From contig CAJOPY010000016.1 in assembly GCA_905236505.1 (NCBI GenBank), forward strand, positions 1 to 39,175: DNA of 39,175 nucleotides, given 5' to 3'. Made by a program: the position numbers and the translations under genes. Shown here one piece after another: positions 20,671 through 28,735 of this stretch. The notes under the pieces were generated by a model. The model ran no database searches, had not been told where the DNA came from, and saw nothing but the letters and a program-made list of their open reading frames with translations. This stretch comes from Candidatus Gastranaerophilales bacterium (GTDB lineage Bacteria > Cyanobacteriota > Vampirovibrionia > Gastranaerophilales > Gastranaerophilaceae). Every line of letters starts with the position of its first letter. The first letter of the stretch is position 1.

Positions 20671-21867
20671 GTGGACAATTTAGGACCTGATATTTTTGGA
20701 AGAAAAGATGTTGAAAGCTATCAACAAGCAGAGAGTTATCAAACTCCGAGCATTCAATCATCTGATGATTATACGGCGCCGTTATCAAACGGACCTGCAA
20801 AGATTAAAGTAATCGGCGTAGGCGGTGGCGGCGGAAATGCTGTTAACCGAATGATTAAAAACGGATTAACAGGTGTAGAATTTTGGTTAATGAATACTGA
20901 TTTACAGATATTAAATACATCAACCTGCAAAAACAGAATTCAGCTTGGCGCAAAACTTACAAACGGTCTTGGTGCCGGCGGAGAGCCTCAAGTTGGTGAA
21001 AAAGCAGCCGAAGAAGCAACTCAAGAAATTACAGCTGCTATTGAAGGCGCTGATATGGTATTCGTTACAGCAGGTATGGGCGGAGGAACCGGAACAGGAG
21101 CCGCTCCTATAGTTGCTAAAATTGCAAAAGATTTAGGTATATTAACAATCGGTGTTGTTACAAAGCCGTTCTCTTTTGAAGGTAAAAGACGTTTAAATCA
21201 AGCTCTTCAAGGTTTAGAAAAATTAAGAGAATCGGTTGATGCTTTGATTGTTATTCCTAACGATAAGTTACTTGATGTTGTAGACAGAAGAGTATCTCTT
21301 ACAGAATCATTTATCGTAGTTGACGAAGTTCTTATGAGAGGTGTTCAAGGTATATCTGATATAATCACAATACCCGGACTTATCAACGTAGACTTTGCGG
21401 ATGTTAAATCTGTTATGGCTGCATCCGGTTCAGCTCTTATGGGTATCGGACGCGGTTCCGGTGAAGGAAGAGCTATTGAAGCAGCAAAAATTGCAATAAA
21501 TTCACAGCTTCTTGAAACTTCAATAAACGGAGCAAGCGGTGTAATTGTCAACATTACAGGCGGTCCGGATATGACTTTACACGAAGTTACAGATGCAACA
21601 AATATTATTAATGATGCTGTATTAGATGATGCAAGAGTAATTATTGGTGCAGTTGTAGATGATAATATTCAAGGTGAAATTCAAATAACAGTAATTGCAA
21701 CCGGATTTGAATTAAAATCTCAAATGCCGATTGAACAAAAAGTGGAAAATCGTTCAATCAGTGCTGCAGAGTTTTTTAGCGGAGCATTTAATAATGTTCA
21801 ACAGCCAAAAGCACCATCTGTTCAGCCTTATGTAGATATTCAAATTCCTGATTTTCTAAGAAAATAA
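20671..21867 (+). CDS. ftsZ: Cell division protein FtsZ (GTG start)
   Basis: [18 protein letters not shown], tubulin signature [16 protein letters not shown]-terminal IQIPDFLRK. Confidence 0.98.
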   Translation: MDNLGPDIFGRKDVESYQQAESYQTPSIQSSDDYTAPLSNGPAKIKVIGVGGGGGNAVNRMIKNGLTGVEFWLMNTDLQILNTSTCKNRIQLGAKLTNGLGAGGEPQVGEKAAEEATQEITAAIEGADMVFVTAGMGGGTGTGAAPIVAKIAKDLGILTIGVVTKPFSFEGKRRLNQALQGLEKLRESVDALIVIPNDKLLDVVDRRVSLTESFIVVDEVLMRGVQGISDIITIPGLINVDFADVKSVMAASGSALMGIGRGSGEGRAIEAAKIAINSQLLETSINGASGVIVNITGGPDMTLHEVTDATNIINDAVLDDARVIIGAVVDDNIQGEIQITVIATGFELKSQMPIEQKVENRSISAAEFFSGAFNNVQQPKAPSVQPYVDIQIPDFLRK

Positions 21868-21880
21868 CAGTAAAAAATAA

Positions 21881-21919
21881 AAAAAGAGAGCTATATTAAA
21901 AAATATGGCTCTTTTTTTA
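21881..21919 (+). terminator. Intrinsic terminator downstream of ftsZ
   Basis: Hairpin AAAAAGAGAGCTATATT / AATATGGCTCTTTTTTT followed by T tract. Confidence 0.75.
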
Positions 21920-21934
21920 TTAGTTTGGAGATAA

Positions 21935-22252
21935 ATGAAAATAAATTCTATTCAAAATAATGTATCCTATAAATCCGGCGAAATAAATAGTGCAAAAAAT
22001 TTTTCTAAAAAATGTAATGAAGCGCAATTCCAAAGTTTTATGAAAGAAATTGATATTTGGACAAAAGCGAATTTAGGAAAAATTGACAAAAAATATAAAG
22101 TTAATTCTTTTGAAAGAAAACACGCAATAGAAAATTTACTTAATATGCGTGATATTCGTATAAAAGCAAAGAAACTTGAGCTTTTTCCTCCTAAACAGAC
22201 AATTCCTTTATGGAGGCGGGCATTAGTATTTTTGGGAATTTTAAATTACTAA
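21935..22252 (+). CDS. Small protein of unknown function with N-terminal MKINSIQNNVSYKSG motif
   Basis: 105-aa ORF starting shortly after the ftsZ terminator; N-terminal motif shared with other window proteins. Confidence 0.6.
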   Translation: MKINSIQNNVSYKSGEINSAKNFSKKCNEAQFQSFMKEIDIWTKANLGKIDKKYKVNSFERKHAIENLLNMRDIRIKAKKLELFPPKQTIPLWRRALVFLGILNY

Positions 22253-22258
22253 TTTTTT

Positions 22259-22975
22259 CTATGTATTGCTCAATAAATCAGAAATAACTTCGCCTGCTAT
22301 GATTAATCCCGCAACAGAAGGAACAAAGGCATTGCTGCCTGGAATTTGTTTTTTTGTATTTTGAGTAGTTTCTTCTGATAGTGCCGGTTTTAAGGGAATT
22401 TCTTTTGAATAAACAACTTTAACTTTTTTTATTTTACGTTTTTTTAATTCTTGACGGATTACTTTTGCAAGCGGACACACAGATGTTTTGGATATATCTG
22501 AAACTTCAAACATATAAGGTTTCATTTTATTTCCTGCTCCCATTGAAGATATTACAGGAACATTTGCCTTTTTTGAACGCTCTATGATTTCCAATTTTCC
22601 GGATACAGTATCTATTGCATCTATCACATAATCATATTTGGTAAAATCAATTATATCCGCATTTTCTTTAGTAAAAAATATATTATATTTTGTTACAACA
22701 ACATTCGGATTTATTTCTTTCATTCTTTCTTCGGCAGCATCAGTTTTATACATACCTATTGTCTTATGAGTAGCTATTATTTGTCGGTTAATATTTGTCA
22801 AACTTACTTTATCATTATCAATTAAATCAATTTTTCCGACACCGCTTCTCACAAGTGCTTCTACTGCATAACCGCCGACTCCGCCTATTCCGAACACCGC
22901 AACTTTAGAAGAAGTAAGTTTTTTTATTCCTTCTTCTCCTATTAACAGTTCTGTTCTTGAAAATTGATTAATCAT
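22259..22975 (-). CDS. tcdA: tRNA threonylcarbamoyladenosine dehydratase (ThiF/E1-like)
   Basis: FSRTELLIGEEGIKKLTSSKVAVFGIGGVGGYAVEALVRSGVGKIDLIDNDKVSLTNINRQIIA; TSVCPLAKVIRQELKKRKIKKVKVVYSKE. Confidence 0.9.
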   Translation of the reverse strand: MINQFSRTELLIGEEGIKKLTSSKVAVFGIGGVGGYAVEALVRSGVGKIDLIDNDKVSLTNINRQIIATHKTIGMYKTDAAEERMKEINPNVVVTKYNIFFTKENADIIDFTKYDYVIDAIDTVSGKLEIIERSKKANVPVISSMGAGNKMKPYMFEVSDISKTSVCPLAKVIRQELKKRKIKKVKVVYSKEIPLKPALSEETTQNTKKQIPGSNAFVPSVAGLIIAGEVISDLLSNT

Positions 22976-22977
22976 TT

Positions 22978-24444
22978 TTATACTTTTCCGACGAACTTTA
23001 TATCACACTCCGAAACGAGTTCTTCGTGAGCAAGAACCGTAAGATTTGGTACAAATTCTGAAAGTATAACAAATACCATATGCCTGATATCCATAGGAAC
23101 AACAATTATAGGGTGTGTTATTTTTTTAGACTTTGCAAGTTTGCAAATTTTATCCCCGATATCTTGCACGTCTGATGCCTCAATTCTTATTACAGATTCA
23201 TCTTCGTCTTCATTAAAAAACGAATCTACCTTTTCCAAAACTTCGTCGGAAAATTCTATAACCTTTAATTCTCCGTCTTTTGCCAAATCTTTGATTATAT
23301 GTTTGGAAAGCGCAAGTCTGACTTTATCTAATAAATCTTCTTTTGTGGGTTCTCCTGCATAATCATTGATTTTTTCAAAAATGTATACAATATTTTTAAC
23401 TGAAACATGTTCTCTGATTAAACACGTTAAAAGATATTTTAAATCAGATGCAGTCATAAAATCCGGTAAAATATTATCCACAAGGAAAGAATTTGTTTCC
23501 ATAACTTTTTCAACGTATTTATTAACATCGTTGTAGTCCATAATATCTGAAACTTCTTCTACTGCAATTGTTTCTATAGCTTTTCCTATATATTGAGATG
23601 CAGTCATTCCGTGAATCCAAAAATCCTTAACTTTTGCTTGAGGAATCCATATAATCTTTTTTCCTGTCAATTCATCGGTAAGGACAATGTCATCGCTTTC
23701 AATCTTATACCCTTTAAGCTCCTCTTTGTAATACGCTGTATATCCCGGAAAAACATACGAACGGAACAATTCTATATCGTGAATTTTTATACTGAATTCA
23801 TTTTGATTAAGCTCATCACTGTTATGAAAATGTATATGAGGAATGACGTATCCCAAAGAATCAGCCAATTTTTGTCTTATTTTAACAGTTTCCGCAAGCA
23901 AATTATCGTTTGCTTCCATTGATATAACTTCCAAAATTTCTTCCGATAAATTTACAACAAATTTTTCTTCTTTTATAGTTGCATACATTGTATCAGGAGA
24001 AATTTCATTTACTAAAGATTGTTTCAGTTCATCTAACTGCCTTAACTCATCAGACATTTGTGTATTAAGTTGATTTTTTTCATCAGGTGAAAGATGGTCG
24101 CTTTCAAGTTGTGATTTTATTTTCTTAATTCGTTCTTTTTGACTGGAAATCTTTAACTGAATTTCTTTACAAGAAGCATAAGGCGAAGACGGAGCAGCAA
24201 GCATTTTTTCCATACGATATTTAAAACTTGTTATGTTTACAATATCATCTAAATCTGTTTGCTCCTCGTCTTGTTTTTGACGCATAAAAATACAGTTAAA
24301 ATCAAAAGATGTTTCTGATTCAACTTCGTGCATAGTATATAAATCCCAACCTTCTTCCGACATTTGATTTAACAAATCTTCCAAAGCTTGTTTATCATCT
24401 GTCGGAACGGATTTTATTATATATTGCATCTTTTTATTGTACAT
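22978..24444 (-). CDS. DUF4177-like N-terminus + coiled coil + FHIPEP (FlhA/SctV) cytoplasmic-domain homologue, no membrane domain
   Basis: IRQKLADSLGYVIPHIHFHNSDELNQNEFSIKIHDIELFRSYVFPG, WIPQAKVKDFWIHGMTASQYIGKAIETIAVEEVSDIMDYNDVNKYVEKV, PDFMTASDLKYLLTCLIREHVSVKNIVYIFEKINDYA and HPIIVVPMDIRHMVFVILSEFVPNLTVLAHEEL match FlhA C-domain segments in order; N-terminal LEDLLNQMSEEGWDLYTMHEVE...CIFMRQ is DUF4177-like. Confidence 0.75.
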   Translation of the reverse strand: MYNKKMQYIIKSVPTDDKQALEDLLNQMSEEGWDLYTMHEVESETSFDFNCIFMRQKQDEEQTDLDDIVNITSFKYRMEKMLAAPSSPYASCKEIQLKISSQKERIKKIKSQLESDHLSPDEKNQLNTQMSDELRQLDELKQSLVNEISPDTMYATIKEEKFVVNLSEEILEVISMEANDNLLAETVKIRQKLADSLGYVIPHIHFHNSDELNQNEFSIKIHDIELFRSYVFPGYTAYYKEELKGYKIESDDIVLTDELTGKKIIWIPQAKVKDFWIHGMTASQYIGKAIETIAVEEVSDIMDYNDVNKYVEKVMETNSFLVDNILPDFMTASDLKYLLTCLIREHVSVKNIVYIFEKINDYAGEPTKEDLLDKVRLALSKHIIKDLAKDGELKVIEFSDEVLEKVDSFFNEDEDESVIRIEASDVQDIGDKICKLAKSKKITHPIIVVPMDIRHMVFVILSEFVPNLTVLAHEELVSECDIKFVGKV

Positions 24445-24491
24445 ACCATGCCTCTTTCTTTTGTTTTGGTTTTAATATACAAAACTAAAGC

Positions 24492-24941
24492 CTATCTCAT
24501 TGTTTTAAGTTTAGAGATTACGCTTTGAGTAATATCAATACCGCCTACAAACACTCCTCTAGCGTCCATAACAGCATCAAGTTTTTGCTCAACCATAACA
24601 GCTTTTGCAGCCTCTTTTATTTTGTTATAAACTTCTTGTTCTCTTTTTTCTTTTAATGCTATATATGCACTTTCTTTTGTTCTGAACTCTTGAGAAACTC
24701 TTTCTTCAAAAGTTTGTTTTTTAAGAGGTGTATCTAAAGATTTATACTCTTTTTCTTTGTCAACTAAATACTGCTGCATCTCTAAACCTTTAGCATCTAC
24801 TTCTTTCGTAACTTGTTTTGCATAATCATAATTGTCAATTACTCTTGCATAATCAATATAACCTACTCCGGAAGCGTTTACTATACCGGTCATTGCCAAT
24901 ATTGCTATAGCTGTAATTCCCATTTTTAAATTTAATTTCAT
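24492..24941 (-). CDS. OmpH/Skp-family periplasmic chaperone
   Basis: Signal peptide then GVGYIDYARVIDNYDYAKQVTKEVDAKGLEMQQYLVDKEKEYKSL...; directly downstream of bamA. Confidence 0.85.
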   Translation of the reverse strand: MKLNLKMGITAIAILAMTGIVNASGVGYIDYARVIDNYDYAKQVTKEVDAKGLEMQQYLVDKEKEYKSLDTPLKKQTFEERVSQEFRTKESAYIALKEKREQEVYNKIKEAAKAVMVEQKLDAVMDARGVFVGGIDITQSVISKLKTMR

Positions 24942-24968
24942 ATTTGCTCCTTTCAGATTATTTTAAAT

Positions 24969-26873
24969 TTAGTACATCATATCACCCACACCGAATGTGA
25001 AGTATCCGTTTTTCTTTCCGTTTGGTCCGCAATTTGTAAGCGGAATACCGTAGTCAATAGAGAGAGGACCAACACCCGGCATATTTATCTTTAATCCTAC
25101 ACCTGCAGTAATTGCGTGTTCAGGTCGGTCATAAATAATACTTGCAACTGTGGGTTTAAATATCGTACCTGCATCAACCCAGAAAGTCAGTCTTAAGTTT
25201 TGCAGGAAGTTTACTTTCAATCGGTCAACAAAAGGTATAGGAGTTGCAAGTTCGGCAGAACCCATTATAAATGAAGTACCTGTACCGACACCGTTAACTT
25301 TATATCCTCTAATTGTATAAGGACCGCCTAAACGATATGCCATAACTTCAGGCATATGTTCGCCGTGAATTTTCATCCCGCCTCTTCCGGTAAAAGTTAA
25401 TGACGACTTCTTAGCTATAGGAACATATTTTTTAGCCATACCTATGAGTCTGCCGTTTGTCTTTCCGAAAGAATCCATTCCGAAAGCTTCTTCATATCTT
25501 GCTGATGCAACAACACCGCTTCTCGGATTTACTGCTGAATCACGTGAATCATATGATAATCCCGGTGCGAGTTTTAAGAAAAATCCGCCCTCAAGCTCTT
25601 TTGAACGGTTTGCAATATTCAAGCCATGAGCGTTATACAGACGTGACATAGTAAGAGCATCACCTTCTTCAAGGTGTATATGCTCACCGCCTATGGTAAA
25701 TGTTGATGATAATCTGCGGTTAACTTTTAATCGGTGAGCAATTGTTCCTTCTATACCTATGCGACGCTCCATTGCAAGAGGTATTTGATAGCTTCCCAAA
25801 TCTCTGTAATATATTTTACTCATTAACGAGTTATCTGAATTTAAGAAATGAGGCTCAAAAAAGCTTATCTCAGCTTGATAATTGATACTGTTTTTGATTG
25901 AAGAATCGCTCATCAAAACACCGGAACCTACCATACCGGTAAGTGATACTCTTTGATTTCTTCCTCTGAAATTATTATCGGAAAGCCCTGCAGAACCAAA
26001 TACACCGGTTGCGGAATCAACACCGCCTCCGACTGAAACCGATGCGGTTCTCTGTTCTTTTAGCTCTATTGTTACATCAAACTTATCCGGATCATCAGGC
26101 GAAACTTCTATTGAGCGGTTCACGTCTTTGAATGCCTGAGTTGAATACAATCTGACCAAATCCTGTTTTATTTGATTTTCATTGTAAACATTACCGGCTT
26201 CCGTCATTATGTTTCTTTTTACTACATAATCTTTTGTTTTTTCATTTCCTACAATTGATATAGAATTTATTTTCCCTTCTGTTATGCTCAAGTTAAGCGT
26301 ACCGTCTGGGTCATCATAAATTGAATCAATTTTTGAAAGAATAAACCCTTTTTCATAATAACATTGATTTATTTTTTCCATTGCTTGGTTGATAGCTGTA
26401 ATATTCTGCGGTTTTCCTTTAAGCGGGAGCAAATATTGCATAATCTCTTCAGCGGGGACAACAGTATTTCCTTCTATTGTAAAATCCGTTATCGGAATAT
26501 TTTCTTCCACAATTATTTTAAGAGAAATTGTTCCGTTAGAATTTTTAACGGGAACAGCTTTCATTTTTTCAGTAAAATATCCCAATTTGTATATTGTTTT
26601 AAGATCTTTTTGCATTGCATCTTTGTCATACAAATCACCTTTTTTAAGTGATATTTTGGATAAGATATAATCCGGTTTTATAATATTTGAACCTAAAATT
26701 TGAATATCATTAATATACGCTGTGCTTGAATCATATGAAGTTTCTTCAATGTAATCTTCTTCATTATCAACTACTTTTTCTGCAGCAGAACAAAACTGGC
26801 ATGGCACATTTAGGGTAGTTAGTACCAGACCGAAAACTATTAAATTTTTATATAAGAATGATAGATTATTCAC
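24969..26873 (-). CDS. bamA: Outer membrane protein assembly factor BamA / Omp85
   Basis: Signal peptide, POTRA repeats (VPAEEIMQYLLPLKGKP..., IVGNEKTKDYVVKRNIMTEAGNVYNENQIKQDLVRLYSTQAFKDV), C-terminal barrel GGPYTIRGYKVNGVGTG...GVGLKINMPGVGPLSIDYGIPL. Confidence 0.94.
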   Translation of the reverse strand: MNNLSFLYKNLIVFGLVLTTLNVPCQFCSAAEKVVDNEEDYIEETSYDSSTAYINDIQILGSNIIKPDYILSKISLKKGDLYDKDAMQKDLKTIYKLGYFTEKMKAVPVKNSNGTISLKIIVEENIPITDFTIEGNTVVPAEEIMQYLLPLKGKPQNITAINQAMEKINQCYYEKGFILSKIDSIYDDPDGTLNLSITEGKINSISIVGNEKTKDYVVKRNIMTEAGNVYNENQIKQDLVRLYSTQAFKDVNRSIEVSPDDPDKFDVTIELKEQRTASVSVGGGVDSATGVFGSAGLSDNNFRGRNQRVSLTGMVGSGVLMSDSSIKNSINYQAEISFFEPHFLNSDNSLMSKIYYRDLGSYQIPLAMERRIGIEGTIAHRLKVNRRLSSTFTIGGEHIHLEEGDALTMSRLYNAHGLNIANRSKELEGGFFLKLAPGLSYDSRDSAVNPRSGVVASARYEEAFGMDSFGKTNGRLIGMAKKYVPIAKKSSLTFTGRGGMKIHGEHMPEVMAYRLGGPYTIRGYKVNGVGTGTSFIMGSAELATPIPFVDRLKVNFLQNLRLTFWVDAGTIFKPTVASIIYDRPEHAITAGVGLKINMPGVGPLSIDYGIPLTNCGPNGKKNGYFTFGVGDMMY

Positions 26874-26980
26874 TATCTACTCCACCGCAGTATATACCAA
26901 ATATTCTATCACAAATAATTAAATAAAAAAACATGATTTACAAAAGGAAATATTATCATCCTAAAATTATCCTTAAAACG

Positions 26981-28735
26981 TTATGCTTTTTGTTTAAAAA
27001 CATGCCCTTTTCTGTCATTAACAATATTTGGCGTATCAACTTCAAATACGTAAGCATCACAAGGTGCCAAATTTAATCTGAGTTCATTTTCCTTGACTTG
27101 GAATTCACTCTTTTCACCATACTCGGGAACCATATTAACCAATTTTTGTTCTTTTTTTAATCCCGGTATTTTTATAATACCGGTTACATTTCTGTTTGGA
27201 TTTTTATTTGCAGCAATTATAACTGTTCGTCCGTTATTGTGACGCGCATACGTTATTATTTGATCATTTTTATCTTCTTCTTTGTCTAATTCTATATAAT
27301 AGCTGTTTTTGTCCGCAAATATATCTTTGTTTTCGGAACGCATTTTCAGAGTTCCCTTCATAACTCTTTCTATATCAGGACTTTCTCCTCCCGGCTTTCT
27401 TGCAAGATTAAATATCGCTAAATGATATCTGTGTTCATTAGACACCTTTCTGTCTGTCATTGATTCGGGATCCGGAGTGTTTGCGTATTTATAATCATAA
27501 TAATCACCTGTTTGAAATCCGTCTACGAAATAAGGATTACACATAGGAATCGTTGCTTGTAAAATTGTTGTCATTTTACAAAAGTTCTCTCCGCCATGAA
27601 GCATAGACGAAACATCATCATGCGTCAAAAAAGAACCTATTACGGATTTTCCCGACGGAAGACGGTATGACATATCCAAATTCATTTTTACGTAATTATT
27701 AAATTCTTTCGCACTTCTCCAATCATGAAAAATATGATATTGCCCGTAATACTCATCAAAACCTGCTTTTAACAAGTCTTCCGGTCGGTCATACGGCATA
27801 TTTATCATCGGAGATGCGCATTCATATGTATAACTTTCGGCAAGCCAGCCAAACTCTGCATCTTTTGTATGGGAATATTTTATCAATTTATCCCAAAATT
27901 CCGGCGGTTTTGCCCTTGCCACATCAGCTCTGATGCCGTCTATACCTAAATCAATACAAGCATCTACATATTTCCTGTGCATTTCATATAATGCCGAATT
28001 AAGTTCTCTGTGAGTTTCATCTGCCCATGGCTCAAACATTCTTATGTCTTCCCAACCCTGCGGAGTTTTATCTTCACCGTTTCTGCCGAATGCCATTAAT
28101 TCGGGACGTGCGTCAAACAAGTCTACCGATGCACAACTCGGAAGGTCCAACATCACTCTGATATTACGTTTGTGACACTCATCAATGAAAGCTTTAAACT
28201 GCTCATTCGGAGAACGAGGGTCATTTTTTTCTATCAGCATCGGGTCAATCGCCAAATCCCCGTTTTCTTCTATATATTTGAGAGGAGAGTACAATGAACC
28301 GGCTGTTCCCATCGCATTTTTCTTGCCCGAAGGGTGAATTGGCAATATATGAATTGTATTTATTCCGTCATTTTTTAATTCATCCAATCTTGTTATTGCG
28401 CTTAAAAACGTACCGACTTTTTCTCCGCTTTTTAAAGATATTCTGTCATCTCCGTTTAAGTCAACTGCAGTGAAAACTCTCGGTATAATTGCCAGCATTA
28501 CGGATTCATTATTTCTTATTAATGTACGCAAATCATTTTTATATTGAAATTTATTTGACTTATTATTCTTAACTTTTTTAACAGCAGGAGCATTTATCAT
28601 TGCAATGTTATCCAAATATTTTTCGGATACGGCATGATTATTAACGTATTGGTCAGATTTATGATTATTGTTGACCGTCGGAGTTACATAATTGTACGCT
28701 TTGAAAGCCGGATTAACTCTGTTTAGTTGTATCAT
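26981..28735 (-). CDS. GH13 (alpha-amylase superfamily) protein with N-terminal tag-like motif
   Basis: Region II GIDGIRADVARAKP, region III GWLAESYTYE, region IV SFLTHDDVSS; variant region I VMLDLPSCAS; no signal peptide. Confidence 0.85.
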   Translation of the reverse strand: MIQLNRVNPAFKAYNYVTPTVNNNHKSDQYVNNHAVSEKYLDNIAMINAPAVKKVKNNKSNKFQYKNDLRTLIRNNESVMLAIIPRVFTAVDLNGDDRISLKSGEKVGTFLSAITRLDELKNDGINTIHILPIHPSGKKNAMGTAGSLYSPLKYIEENGDLAIDPMLIEKNDPRSPNEQFKAFIDECHKRNIRVMLDLPSCASVDLFDARPELMAFGRNGEDKTPQGWEDIRMFEPWADETHRELNSALYEMHRKYVDACIDLGIDGIRADVARAKPPEFWDKLIKYSHTKDAEFGWLAESYTYECASPMINMPYDRPEDLLKAGFDEYYGQYHIFHDWRSAKEFNNYVKMNLDMSYRLPSGKSVIGSFLTHDDVSSMLHGGENFCKMTTILQATIPMCNPYFVDGFQTGDYYDYKYANTPDPESMTDRKVSNEHRYHLAIFNLARKPGGESPDIERVMKGTLKMRSENKDIFADKNSYYIELDKEEDKNDQIITYARHNNGRTVIIAANKNPNRNVTGIIKIPGLKKEQKLVNMVPEYGEKSEFQVKENELRLNLAPCDAYVFEVDTPNIVNDRKGHVFKQKA

